Below are positions 16,556-28,315 of a stretch of 64,000 nucleotides of DNA, one piece after another. Below the pieces are notes generated by a model. The model was not told the DNA's origin. It searched no databases and saw only the letters and a program-made list of their open reading frames with translations. Both the position numbers and the translations under genes were made by a program. This DNA is from Paenibacillus sp. FJAT-29882 (lineage in GTDB: Bacteria; Bacillota; Bacilli; Bacillales; DSM-1321): positions 372,001 through 436,000 of the forward strand of contig NZ_LMVB01000003.1 of NCBI RefSeq assembly GCF_001510645.1, written 5' to 3'. How positions within the stretch are numbered: the stretch's first letter is position 1; each line of letters begins with the position of its first letter.

Positions 16556-17213
16556 TTGGTTTCCGAATGTCATTTGGGAAAATATCTGGCTTGCAACGAA
16601 AGAAACATTATATATGACAGGTATTGCTTTACTTGCGACTTTTATATTAGGCATCTTACTAGGGTTATTGTTATTTTTGACGTCTAAAGGACAGATGTGG
16701 GAAAACAAATTTATCAACGTGATTATTTCTGCGGTGGTCAATATCTTCCGCTCAATCCCATTTATTATTCTGATTATCTTATTAATTCCGTTTACAATTT
16801 TTGTGGTAGGTTCTATGTTAGGTGCAAAGGCGGCCCTCCCAGCATTAATTATTGGGGCTGCGCCCTTTTATGCGAGGATGGTCGAGATTGGCCTTAGAGA
16901 AGTGGATAAGGGCGTGATTGAAGCCGCGAGATCCATGGGGGCTAAAACGAGTACCATCATTTTCAAAGTACTATTACCAGAATCCATGCCTGCACTTGTT
17001 TCAGGTATTACGGTTACTGCGATTGCATTGATCGGTTATACAGCGATGGCGGGAGCAATTGGTGCGGGGGGACTAGGAGATCTTGCTTATAAAGAAGGAT
17101 TCCAGAGAAACAACAATGATGTAACGATGTTAGCGACGATTCTTATTTTACTTATTGTGTTCGTCATCCAATTTATTGGGGATTATATAACTTCAAAATT
17201 AGACAAAAGATAA
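16545..17213 (+). CDS. metP: Methionine ABC importer permease MetP (MetI family)
   Basis: 222 residues, five predicted membrane helices. The EAA loop reads EAARSMGAKTSTIIFKVLLP (about 126-145), the contact to MetN. Start overlaps metN, indicating coupled translation. It imports D- and L-methionine together with MetN and MetQ. Confidence 0.95.
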   Translation: MLSNWFPNVIWENIWLATKETLYMTGIALLATFILGILLGLLLFLTSKGQMWENKFINVIISAVVNIFRSIPFIILIILLIPFTIFVVGSMLGAKAALPALIIGAAPFYARMVEIGLREVDKGVIEAARSMGAKTSTIIFKVLLPESMPALVSGITVTAIALIGYTAMAGAIGAGGLGDLAYKEGFQRNNNDVTMLATILILLIVFVIQFIGDYITSKLDKR

Positions 17214-17229
17214 GATGGAGGGTAAGGAA

Positions 17230-18090
17230 ATGAAAAAGAAAAAATGGTTATCAACATTAGCAATTACTTCCGCGTTATTATTAGGTCTTACTGCATGTGG
17301 TTCTGCCAATAATGAAAAGGAAAGTGGCAATGGTTCTGCAGGTTCAGCTGATGAATCAACTACACTTGTAGTCGGTGCTTCAAATATTCCACACGCGGAG
17401 ATTCTTGAACAAGCAAAACCAATTCTAAAAGAAAAAGGAATCGATCTTGAAATTAAAGTTTTCTCAGATTTTATTTTGCCAAATAAAGCATTGGCTGGAA
17501 AAGAAATCGACGCGAACTTTTTCCAACATTTACCATATTTAGAAGAGGCGAATGCGGATGAGGGCTATGATTTGGTTAATGCTGGCGCCGTGCACATTGA
17601 GCCAATCGGGATTTATTCAAAAAAGTATAAAAGTTTAGATGAAATCCCTAAAGGCGGAAAAATTATTATGCGTGATGCTGTATCAGATGAAGGAAGAATT
17701 CTTTCTATTTTCCAAGAACATGGTTTGATCAAGTTAAAAGAAGGCGTAAATAAAACAAAAGCAACGATCAATGATATTGTTGAAAATCCGAAGAAACTTG
17801 TATTCCAACCTAATATCGAAGCGGCATTGCTTCCACAAGTCTTTAAAAATGGCGAAGGGGACGCTGTAGTAATCAATGCAAACTATGCATTAGATGCTGG
17901 ACTTGATCCGATCAATGATCCAATTGCAGTTGAGTCAGCAAAAGACAATCCGTACGTAAATATTATTGCCGTTCGTGCTGGTGATGAGAAACGTGAAGAC
18001 ATTAAAGCATTAGTAGACGTTCTCCACTCAAAAGAAATTCAAGATTTCATTACTGAAACGTATAAAGGAGCAGTTTTACCTGCTCAATAA
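17230..18090 (+). CDS. metQ: Methionine-binding lipoprotein MetQ
   Basis: 286 residues. Lipoprotein signal peptide with basic start and lipobox LLGLTACG (Cys about 22), then a NlpA-family binding domain (LVVGASNIPHAEIL, DANFFQHLPYLEE, IEPIGIYSKKYKSL). It captures methionine outside the membrane. ATG 17230 is chosen because GGAGGGTAAG precedes it and the earlier ATG lies in that site. Last gene of metNPQ. Confidence 0.95.
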   Translation: MKKKKWLSTLAITSALLLGLTACGSANNEKESGNGSAGSADESTTLVVGASNIPHAEILEQAKPILKEKGIDLEIKVFSDFILPNKALAGKEIDANFFQHLPYLEEANADEGYDLVNAGAVHIEPIGIYSKKYKSLDEIPKGGKIIMRDAVSDEGRILSIFQEHGLIKLKEGVNKTKATINDIVENPKKLVFQPNIEAALLPQVFKNGEGDAVVINANYALDAGLDPINDPIAVESAKDNPYVNIIAVRAGDEKREDIKALVDVLHSKEIQDFITETYKGAVLPAQ

Positions 18091-18097
18091 ATATTGT

Positions 18098-18226
18098 GAA
18101 GAAGGGTGTCCCAAACAAAAGGGTCAAGCCTCGACTACTATATACAGTTTAAAGTAAGTGGCTAAATCACTTACTTTAAACTGTTGTTAGAGTAGGGGCG
18201 AGATCATTGGGACACCCTTCTTCTCT
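18098..18226. terminator. Family A hairpin repeat after metQ (A3)
   Basis: Outer arms GAAGGGTGTCCCA and TGGGACACCCTTC pair perfectly. Inside are AAAAGGGTCAAGCCTCG and a near-complement, then a perfect 17-bp palindrome (18144-18184) with loop GCTAAAT. It sits where the metNPQ transcript should end. Confidence 0.75.
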
Positions 18227-18415
18227 TTTGTGAATTTTGAAAATGAAATGTCGGAGGATATACATATCACATAGCAATAGTCCGTAATAGCAAGGATATT
18301 AGTTGTATTCCTAAGCTGATCAAGTGTAATCGACTCTGTGCCAAGTATATGGATTTTGAAAAGTAAATTGCTAAGATGTTACACTAAAATCCAATAAAAA
18401 ATGGAAGGATGATTC

Positions 18416-18604
18416 ATTATCAACTCTCTAGAGTTAACCGTAACGAGCGAAATGGAAAAAGCGATGCAACAATCACATGGGATAGGCTACAGTGAGTATA
18501 GCAGGCGATTGGATGTGCGACTCCAGGTCGAGGAACGAAGAGAGAGGGATTATGAAGAAGGCAACCGAATCGTGAATAATCTGCAGCGCCAGATTTATTC
18601 ATAA
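18416..18604 (+). CDS. Small hypothetical protein, possible ATT start
   Basis: 62 codons coding for a charged peptide rich in Arg and Glu (DVRLQVEERRERDYEEGNR) with no membrane segment. AAGGATG lies about 6 nt before an in-frame ATT; the first in-frame ATG is at 18452, without a ribosome binding site. A strong terminator directly follows, which supports a real transcript. Family not recognised. Initiation at ATT would be unusual and is an inference. Confidence 0.5.
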   Translation: MINSLELTVTSEMEKAMQQSHGIGYSEYSRRLDVRLQVEERRERDYEEGNRIVNNLQRQIYS

Positions 18605-18624
18605 TTCCATTTGAATAGACAGGC

Positions 18625-18672
18625 AAAAGATCGGCCGAAGTTCATTTAATGGACTTCGGCCGATCTTTTTTT
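18625..18672 (+). terminator. Strong intrinsic terminator
   Basis: AAAAGATCGGCCGAAGT and ACTTCGGCCGATCTTTT form a perfect 17-bp stem ending in a T run. It serves the small gene at 18416. Confidence 0.9.
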
Positions 18673-18707
18673 GATTGCTGTGGTAAACATTATTGTTGAG
18701 AAAATGA

Positions 18708-18742
18708 TGAGGGTGTCCCATAGCGAAAGGGCAGACTCTTGG
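18708..18742. repeat. Half of a family A hairpin (A4)
   Basis: GAGGGTGTCCCATAGCGAAA followed by GGGCAGACTCTTGGG matches the left arm and core of other family A copies, but a good right arm is missing. In the long leader region of sufC. Confidence 0.45.
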
Positions 18743-18967
18743 GAATAGCCTGATCAACCACCTTTACATAGCCTTCATTATAATAACTTTATCAGAATCG
18801 AATCATTGTTTCTTTTCATGGGAAAAATAATGGGATGCCTATAGGGAATTTCTAGGGACGGGCTTTACTTGCATTGTGTATTGGAAAATACTATCCTTAT
18901 AGTAGAAAAGCTTCTTAATTAGTTGCTTACAGTTTAAATTTGATATAAGATTATAATGAGAATAAAG

Positions 18968-18982
18968 TGAGAATCATTTTAA
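18968..18982. promoter_or_regulatory. Weak Fur-like site upstream of sufC
   Basis: TGAGAATCATTTTAA agrees with the 7-1-7 Fur pattern TGATAATNATTATCA at 11 of the 14 fixed positions. It lies about 70 bp before sufC, downstream of a TTGCTT/TAAGAT promoter candidate. Iron control of suf would make sense, but the match is imperfect. Confidence 0.3.
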
Positions 18983-19050
18983 CGGTCATAGAAAAGAAGG
19001 TATCTTACTTTCTAGCTATAAAATAGGATTTAGATCACGGAGGTATTACT

Positions 19051-19836
19051 ATGTCAGGTTCAACATTAACGGTTAAAGATCTTCATGTTTCAATTGAAGG
19101 AAAAGAAATTTTAAAAGGTGTTAACCTTGAAGTTAAAGGTGGAGAAATCCATGCAATCATGGGACCTAATGGAACAGGTAAGTCTACACTTTCTTCAGCA
19201 ATCATGGGCCACCCTAAATATGAAGTAACTAGCGGAAGCATTACATTTGACGGCAAAGACGTTCTTGAAATGGAAGTTGACGAACGTGCCCAAGCTGGTC
19301 TTTTCCTTGCTATGCAATATCCAAGTGAAATCAGCGGTGTAACAAACGCAGACTTCCTTCGTTCAGCAATTAACGCACGCCGCGAAGAAGGCGATGAAAT
19401 TTCATTAATGAAATTCATTCGCAAAATGGATGAGAAAATGGATTTCCTTGAAATGGATCAAGATATGGCGCAACGTTACTTAAATGAAGGATTCTCAGGC
19501 GGAGAGAAAAAACGTAATGAAATTCTACAATTAATGATGATTGAACCAAAAATTGCAATCCTTGACGAAATTGACTCAGGGTTAGATATTGACGCTCTTA
19601 AAGTCGTATCAAAAGGGATCAATGACATGCGTGGCGAAGATTTCGGTTGCTTGATCATCACTCACTATCAACGTCTATTGAATTATATCACTCCTGATTT
19701 CGTTCACGTTATGATGCAAGGACGTGTTGTTAAATCAGGCGGTCCTGAGCTTGCACAACGCCTTGAAGCAGAAGGATACGAGTGGATTAAAGAAGAATTA
19801 GGCATTGAAGACGAAACTGTTGGCCAAGAAGCGTAA
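19051..19836 (+). CDS. sufC: Fe-S cluster assembly ATPase SufC
   Basis: 261 residues. Walker A MGPNGTGKSTLS (about 37), signature FSGGEKKRNE, Walker B IAILDEIDSGLDID, as in the SufC ABC ATPase. It drives the SufBC2D scaffold. CGGAGG precedes the ATG. First gene of sufCDSUB; the leader of over 350 bp from the preceding terminator holds the promoter. Confidence 0.97.
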   Translation: MSGSTLTVKDLHVSIEGKEILKGVNLEVKGGEIHAIMGPNGTGKSTLSSAIMGHPKYEVTSGSITFDGKDVLEMEVDERAQAGLFLAMQYPSEISGVTNADFLRSAINARREEGDEISLMKFIRKMDEKMDFLEMDQDMAQRYLNEGFSGGEKKRNEILQLMMIEPKIAILDEIDSGLDIDALKVVSKGINDMRGEDFGCLIITHYQRLLNYITPDFVHVMMQGRVVKSGGPELAQRLEAEGYEWIKEELGIEDETVGQEA

Positions 19837-19851
19837 GTAGGAGGATTTGCC

Positions 19852-22806
<2,955 letters not shown>

Positions 22807-22919
22807 AGTGAAATAAATCGAGACCTGACAGATTGTGTATGTGCACTAGCCTTTTCTAGATCATTATTTGTTTGAAGAAGGAAATTGCAGTCTGTTAAAA
22901 TAAACACAGTGAGTAAGAA

Positions 22920-22957
22920 GCTGTCTCAAACGTAGGGTCAGACTCTAATGAGACAGC
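22920..22957. repeat. Family A hairpin between sufU and sufB (A5)
   Basis: GCTGTCTCA and TGAGACAGC enclose AACGTAGGGTCAGACTCTAA. It has no T run after it, so partial attenuation or RNA processing is more likely than full termination, given that sufB belongs to the operon. Upstream, ATAAAGTGAAAT at 22804 resembles a bare family B end. Confidence 0.6.
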
Positions 22958-22989
22958 CTCTGCCATTTTGAAATGGAGGAAAACGAGCT

Positions 22990-24387
22990 ATGGCTAAGAA
23001 AATGCCTGATATCGGTGATTATAAATATGGCTTTGCGGATAGAGACGTATCGATTTTTCGGTCAAAACGTGGTTTGACAAAAGAAATCGTCGAAGAAATC
23101 TCTCGTATGAAAGAAGAACCGCAATGGATGCTTGATTTCCGATTAAAGTCATTGGAAATTTTTTACAATATGCCGATGCCTCAATGGGGCGGCGACTTAA
23201 ACAGCTTGAATTTCGATGAAATTACGTATTACGTAAAACCGTCTGAGAAATCTGAGAAATCTTGGGATGAAGTTCCTGATGAAATTAAACAAACGTTTGA
23301 TAAGTTAGGAATTCCTGAAGCAGAGCAAAAGTATTTAGCTGGGGTTTCGGCTCAATATGAATCAGAGGTTGTTTACCATAACATGAAGCAAGATCTTGAA
23401 GACATGGGCATTGTTTTTAAAGATACAGATTCAGCACTTAAAGAAAATGAAGATATTTTCCGCGAGTATTTTGGAAAAACAATTCCGCCATCTGATAATA
23501 AATTTTCTGCTCTAAACTCAGCAGTTTGGTCTGGTGGATCGTTCATTTATGTACCTAAAGGCATCAAAGTAGATACACCACTACAAGCTTATTTCCGAAT
23601 CAATTCAGAAAACATGGGACAATTCGAACGTACGCTAATCATCGTTGACGAAGGCGCAAGCGTTCACTATGTTGAAGGTTGTACAGCACCAGTTTACACA
23701 ACAAACTCTCTTCATAGTGCGGTTGTTGAAATCATCATCAAAAAAGATGCTTACTGTCGTTATACAACAATTCAAAACTGGGCGAACAACGTATTCAACC
23801 TAGTTACGAAGCGAGCAGTATGTGATGCGAATGCGACGATGGAATGGATTGATGGCAACATTGGTTCTAAATTAACGATGAAATACCCTGCTGTTATTCT
23901 TAAAGGAGAAGGCGCACGAGGTATGACATTATCGATTGCAATCGCAGGTAAAGGACAGCACCAAGATGCAGGAGCGAAAATGTTACACTTGGCACCGAAT
24001 ACATCTTCTACTATTGTATCCAAATCAATCTCGAAACAAGGCGGAAAAGTAACGTACCGTGGTATTGTTCACTTTGGACGTAAAGCGGAAGGTGCTCGTT
24101 CAAACATCGAGTGTGATACGTTAATTATGGATAATAGTTCAACTTCTGATACGATTCCATACAATGAAATTTTAAATGACAATATTTCTTTAGAGCATGA
24201 AGCGAAGGTTTCTAAAGTATCAGAAGAGCAATTATTCTATCTGATGAGCCGCGGAATCTCTGAGCAAGAAGCTACAGAAATGATCGTTATGGGCTTCATT
24301 GAACCGTTCACAAAAGAACTGCCAATGGAATACGCCGTAGAAATGAACCGCTTGATTAAGTTTGAAATGGAAGGTTCAATCGGATAA
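22990..24387 (+). CDS. sufB: Fe-S cluster assembly scaffold protein SufB
   Basis: 465 residues, full length. SufB marks: [32 protein letters not shown] with the conserved cysteine, [27 protein letters not shown] and [20 protein letters not shown]. It forms the SufBC2D scaffold on which the cluster is built. ATGGAGG precedes the ATG. Ends the suf operon at a terminator. Confidence 0.97.
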   Translation: MAKKMPDIGDYKYGFADRDVSIFRSKRGLTKEIVEEISRMKEEPQWMLDFRLKSLEIFYNMPMPQWGGDLNSLNFDEITYYVKPSEKSEKSWDEVPDEIKQTFDKLGIPEAEQKYLAGVSAQYESEVVYHNMKQDLEDMGIVFKDTDSALKENEDIFREYFGKTIPPSDNKFSALNSAVWSGGSFIYVPKGIKVDTPLQAYFRINSENMGQFERTLIIVDEGASVHYVEGCTAPVYTTNSLHSAVVEIIIKKDAYCRYTTIQNWANNVFNLVTKRAVCDANATMEWIDGNIGSKLTMKYPAVILKGEGARGMTLSIAIAGKGQHQDAGAKMLHLAPNTSSTIVSKSISKQGGKVTYRGIVHFGRKAEGARSNIECDTLIMDNSSTSDTIPYNEILNDNISLEHEAKVSKVSEEQLFYLMSRGISEQEATEMIVMGFIEPFTKELPMEYAVEMNRLIKFEMEGSIG

Positions 24388-24406
24388 CACACCCTAAACA
24401 CCACTA

Positions 24407-24436
24407 AACCTGCCGATTCACTCGGCAGGTTTTTCT
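24407..24436 (+). terminator. Terminator of the suf operon
   Basis: AACCTGCCGA and CTCGGCAGGTT around TTCA, followed by TTTTCTTT. Confidence 0.9.
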
Positions 24437-24444
24437 TTCGGGAA

Positions 24445-24777
24445 ATAAAGTGAAACTTCAATTAGTGGGGGTTTTTCTTTATCCCCCACTAATTGTTAGT
24501 CCCGTTCTACTGTCGCTAAAATCGCAGCAAGCGCTTCGATCAATCGACAGTACGAACCCGATAACAATGAATCACAGACTAAAGTACGCCGCGTCCTGCG
24601 GCAACGTCTGTGAGGCCCACTTCCTGTGGGCCTCAACTATACCTTTGAAAACCACAAAGGTAAGTTTCTCTGTATCTTACCAATCGGGCTTTTACGGACA
24701 GTTGTCCCCCACCTATGCTTCTTCGATTCCTCTAATCTTTGAGGTGGGGGGCTTACTGCCCGTTAATGCGGGATAAA
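24445..24777 (-). repeat. Long bcr1-like family B element with extra structured module (B7)
   Basis: ATAAAGTGAAACTTC to CGTTAATGCGGGATAAA, 333 bp. The inner module repeats the hairpin order of the copy at 10988 but with the first stem changed on both sides (CTGTCG/CGACAG instead of GAGTC/GACTC). It sits directly beyond the suf terminator. A GGGGTCTGACCCC palindrome follows at 24785. Confidence 0.92.
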
Positions 24778-24815
24778 CTGGGAAATGGGGTCTGACCCCT
24801 AAAAGGAGGGGTTCG

Positions 24816-25664
24816 ATGATTTATATTGGTGTGACTGGTTGGGGGGATCATGATCGTTTGTATGGCGATGGAGTTTCGAAGCGTGATCGGCTCCGGGAAT
24901 ATGGGGCGCATTTTCCGACGGTCGAGGTCGATTCGTCGTTTTATGCGGTGCAGCCTAAGCGGAATAGTGATAAATGGGTCACTGAGACTCCTAATTCCTT
25001 TCAGTTTGTTGTGAAAGCTTATCAAGGGATGACAGGGCATTTGCGCGGGGAAAATCGCTATGAGACTAAAAAGCAAATGTTTGATGCGTTTCACGCTTCT
25101 CTTGAGTCTTATCAAAAAGCGAATAAACTCGGAATGGTCCTATTTCAGTTTCCACCTTGGTTTGAATGTAAACGTGAAAATGTGAATTACTTACGCTGGT
25201 GCAAGGCGGAAATGGGTGAGGTTCCCGTTGCTCTAGAATTTCGCAATCAAAGTTGGTTTGCGCCAGGGATGTCTGATAAGACACTCACGTTTTTGGAAGA
25301 AGAAGGATGGATTCATACAGTCTGTGATGAGCCTCAGGCAGGAACTGGTTCGGTACCACTTGTTCTCGCAACGACTAATCAAACAAAAGCACTTGTTCGT
25401 TTTCACGGTCGAAATGTCCATGGCTGGCAAAAGGCAAGCGGCGGACAAAATTGGCGTGAAGTCCGCTATTTATATCGCTATAATCAAGAAGAATTGCAAC
25501 AATGGGTAAGTAGGCTCAGAAAACTTGAAGAAACGGCTAAAGATGTGTATGTTTTATTTAATAATAATTCAGGTGGAGACGCGGCAGATAACGCGAAACA
25601 AATGATTGACTTGCTCGGAATTGAGTATGGTGGATTAGCCCCTAAACAGCTGGATTTATTTTGA
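24816..25664 (+). CDS. yunF: DUF72 family protein (YunF)
   Basis: 282 residues, TIM-barrel-like DUF72 protein: MIYIGVTGWGDHD at the N-terminus, FPTVEVDSSFYAVQP, FQFVVKAYQGMTGH and YVLFNNNSGGDAADNA near the end. Molecular function is not established. AAAGGAGGGG precedes the ATG. First of the yunF, yunD, yunC group. Confidence 0.85.
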   Translation: MIYIGVTGWGDHDRLYGDGVSKRDRLREYGAHFPTVEVDSSFYAVQPKRNSDKWVTETPNSFQFVVKAYQGMTGHLRGENRYETKKQMFDAFHASLESYQKANKLGMVLFQFPPWFECKRENVNYLRWCKAEMGEVPVALEFRNQSWFAPGMSDKTLTFLEEEGWIHTVCDEPQAGTGSVPLVLATTNQTKALVRFHGRNVHGWQKASGGQNWREVRYLYRYNQEELQQWVSRLRKLEETAKDVYVLFNNNSGGDAADNAKQMIDLLGIEYGGLAPKQLDLF

Positions 25665-25843
25665 ATGAAAAGTTTAAATTGCCCACATATAATGAATTTT
25701 AAAGTCATGCACGGTGTGAACATATTCAAGTTCTATCTTACTTTCCTAAGAAAATAGAGCATATCTTTAGAGAAAGCAAGCAATAGACAACAGTGGGTTT
25801 TAAATTGTTCGAAGGGATATTTAGATACATAGGGGGAAAAACA

Positions 25844-27226
25844 TTGTCAGAGATCATCCATTTATATCATACAAATGATGTCCATAGCCATTTTGAAAAT
25901 TGGCCTCGTATCGCTCACTTTTTACAAAAAAGAAAAAATATTCACAAAGAGACTGGGGAAGACACACTCCTACTGGACATTGGTGACCATGTTGATCGGT
26001 GGCATCCCTATACAGAAGGGACACTTGGTAAAGGAAATGTACGTTTGCTGAATGACTCAGGCTATCAATACGTGACGATTGGGAATAACGAAGGCATTAC
26101 GCTTCCACATGAAGCGTTGTCCGCTCTTTATGATCAAGCATCATTTAAAGTTCTAGTAGCCAATTTATATAATGAAAAGGGAATTCGTCCAGATTGGGCG
26201 CATCCATATTTCATCCATACTACCAATCATGGGACAAAAATCGCTTTAATTGGAATCACTGCCTATTTTCAAAAATTTTACGAAACTTTAGGCTGGTATC
26301 TTAATGAGCCTTTTGATGAATTAAAAAAGCAGCTTCAAGCAATTCATAATCAAGCGGATTTGGTTGTCGTCCTTTCCCATCTAGGCATTCATGACGATGA
26401 AAGAATGGCAGAAGAATTTCCTGAAGTGGATGTGATTCTTGGTGCCCATACCCATCATGTTCTTCACCACGGAAGAATGATAGGGAACTCGCTTCTATGC
26501 GGGGCTGGGAAGTACGGGCAATTTGTCGGTCATGTTGAGATCCAGTTGGATGCAAAGAAAAAAATAATGAATAAAGCAGCGCGATTATATGATACAAATG
26601 AGTTAGAAGAAGCACCGAACGAGGAGCAATGGGTTTTGAACTTACATGATGCCGGCGGGTTGAAGCTTGAAGAAGTGGTAACAACACTATTAGAACCCAT
26701 TGAAAATGACTGGTTCAAACCATCGCCTCTACCAAAGCTACTTTGTGAATCATTAAAAGACTGGACAAGAGCAGACTGCGCTTTTCTCAATGCTGGACTT
26801 CTTCTGGAAGCATTGCCGAAAGGGCCTGTGACAAAAGGGGATATTCATCGGGTTTGTCCACATCCTATTAATCCTTGTGTGATTCAATTAAATGGTGCAG
26901 AATTGAAAGAAATACTTTTACAATCCAAAGATGAAGAATGGCCACATATTCAGATAAAAGGATTAGGCTTTAGAGGGACAATAATGGGCATGATGGTGTA
27001 TGAAGGAATTGATTTTGTAAGGAATGATGAAGGGCTTATAAAAAAAGTCATGATCAATGGAAATGAATTACAATCTGATCAAACGTATAAACTCGCGATT
27101 CCTGATATGTTTACGTTTGGTCACTTTTTTCCGCAAATACAGCGAACAGAAGCAAAAGAATATTTCATGCCAGAATTTCTGCGAGATCTTCTAGGTTGGA
27201 AATTAGTAAAGAATAATCTTGGATAA
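25844..27226 (+). CDS. yunD: Metallophosphoesterase / 5'-nucleotidase family protein YunD
   Basis: About 460 residues. N-terminal calcineurin-like domain with HTNDVHSHFENWPRI, DIGDHVDRW, GNNEG, VVLSHLG and LGAHTHH (dinuclear metal ligands), then a 5'-nucleotidase C-terminal domain (NAGLLLEALPKGPVTKGD). There is no signal peptide, so it acts in the cytosol. TTG 25844 behind AGGGGG is chosen; the GTG at 25793 would add 17 residues without a ribosome binding site. Confidence 0.88.
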   Translation: MSEIIHLYHTNDVHSHFENWPRIAHFLQKRKNIHKETGEDTLLLDIGDHVDRWHPYTEGTLGKGNVRLLNDSGYQYVTIGNNEGITLPHEALSALYDQASFKVLVANLYNEKGIRPDWAHPYFIHTTNHGTKIALIGITAYFQKFYETLGWYLNEPFDELKKQLQAIHNQADLVVVLSHLGIHDDERMAEEFPEVDVILGAHTHHVLHHGRMIGNSLLCGAGKYGQFVGHVEIQLDAKKKIMNKAARLYDTNELEEAPNEEQWVLNLHDAGGLKLEEVVTTLLEPIENDWFKPSPLPKLLCESLKDWTRADCAFLNAGLLLEALPKGPVTKGDIHRVCPHPINPCVIQLNGAELKEILLQSKDEEWPHIQIKGLGFRGTIMGMMVYEGIDFVRNDEGLIKKVMINGNELQSDQTYKLAIPDMFTFGHFFPQIQRTEAKEYFMPEFLRDLLGWKLVKNNLG

Positions 27227-27286
27227 TAACAAATAATGGCTCTTTTATTCATACAGTATGATGAATGAAAGGGGGCGATTACATTG

Positions 27287-27589
27287 ATGAATGTAACTCC
27301 TATTACCATAGCGGGTAAGACATTTATCGGCATTTCTGTAGCCTTGCCAAAAACAGACTTACTGGCTGTTGCTTCAGAAACCGGATATATCATGTGTGGT
27401 GCGCTAGATGTAGCCCTGCTTAATGAAAAACTGAGTGCCCGCAAAATTGTTGCTGGCCGAGCGACAGGTGTACGTACAATTGAACAGCTGCTTACGGCAC
27501 CATTAGAATCGGTAACGCTAGAGGCAGAAAGATTAGGAATTTCCATTGGCATGAAGGGGAGCGATGCTTTACTGCTCATGCATGGGTGA
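27287..27589 (+). CDS. yunC: DUF1805 family protein YunC
   Basis: About 100 residues. Single DUF1805 domain (ETGYIMCGALDVALLNEKL, RKIVAGRATGVRTIEQLL, GISIGMKGSDALL). Function unknown. A TTG lies one codon before the ATG; GGGGGCG serves either. Ends before a large family A hairpin. Confidence 0.85.
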   Translation: MNVTPITIAGKTFIGISVALPKTDLLAVASETGYIMCGALDVALLNEKLSARKIVAGRATGVRTIEQLLTAPLESVTLEAERLGISIGMKGSDALLLMHG

Positions 27590-27607
27590 TATATATAGTA
27601 GTGTGAA

Positions 27608-27729
27608 AGAGGGCGACTAAAAAGGGCCTAACTCCTACAAAATGATCTGTATTAGGATGGAGACACATTCTTCTAATACTAGATCTTGCAGTACGGAGTC
27701 TAACCCTTGTTTTTAGTCGACCTTTTCTA
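27608..27729. terminator. Family A hairpin repeat after yunC (A6)
   Basis: Outer arms GGGCGACTAAAA and TTTTAGTCGACC, inner AAGGGCCTAACTCC and GGAGTCTAACCCTT, inner loop with AGATCTTG. Likely terminates yunC. Confidence 0.7.
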
Positions 27730-27806
27730 TTTGTAAAAGATAAACAAAAATTTAGAAAGTTACTTTAAAAAACTGGATGTATGACCGATAAAAAACAATA
27801 TGGATT

Positions 27807-27860
27807 ATAAAGTGAAACTTCAATCAATGAGGTTTTACTGCCCCGTTAATGCGGGATAAA
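27807..27860 (-). repeat. Short bcr1-like family B element (B8)
   Basis: ATAAAGTGAAACTTCAATCA joined to TTTTACTGCCCCGTTAATG and GCGGGATAAA, 54 bp: both ends are intact and the interior is missing. Confidence 0.85.
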
Positions 27861-27924
27861 GTAAGAATAAGTGACCTAAGTAAAGGGTGCCTAATGAATG
27901 AATAGATAATACATGATTCTTTGT

Positions 27925-28267
27925 ATGAAGGACATGGGGACGGGGCTTGGCAACTTACTAGTATAGCCAATCTATTTATCCCGCTTTAACGGGCAGTAAG
28001 ACCCCCCACCTCAAGGCTTAGAGGAATCGAAGAAGCGTAAGGTGGGGGACAACTGCCCGTAAAAGCCCGATTGGTTCAACTAACAATCAGTGGGGGATGA
28101 AGCCCCCCCACTGACTGAAGTTTCACTTTATCAGGTATACTAATTTTATCGAGAAAGCATCCACAATTCCGGCTCCGCACCGCCACCATTGAGATTAGGT
28201 GAGTGTAGTGTGCTTCATGATATATCCTTCATAGTAAATGGTAGTGTTTTAACGCCATATTAGTTTT
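27925..28267. repeat. Family D repeat, interrupted by a family B element (D1)
   Basis: ATGAAGGACATGGGG at the left and GGCTCCGCACCGCCACC, TGCTTCATGATATATCC and CGCCATATTAGTTTT at the right are shared with the uninterrupted copy at 48321. The two halves are split at 27975-28131. It ends about 50 bp before the HD-GYP gene. Confidence 0.88.
27975..28131 (+). repeat. Full-length bcr1-like family B element inserted in D1 (B9)
   Basis: TTTATCCCGCTTTAACGGGC to GAAGTTTCACTTTAT, 157 bp. The flanking TTTATC occurs at both junctions (27975 and 28127) and once in the empty sister copy (TTTATCAGGTAT at 48371), consistent with a target duplication of about 5-6 bp. Confidence 0.93.
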
Positions 28268-28315
28268 GGATGAAAATTTCAATGGTTCAGTTATAGAGAG
28301 GATATAGAATATGTT

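Noticed and set aside
24450..24776. Open frame of 108 codons on the plus strand
   Set aside because: It lies within the long family B repeat; the frame follows hairpin arms and shows no protein family.
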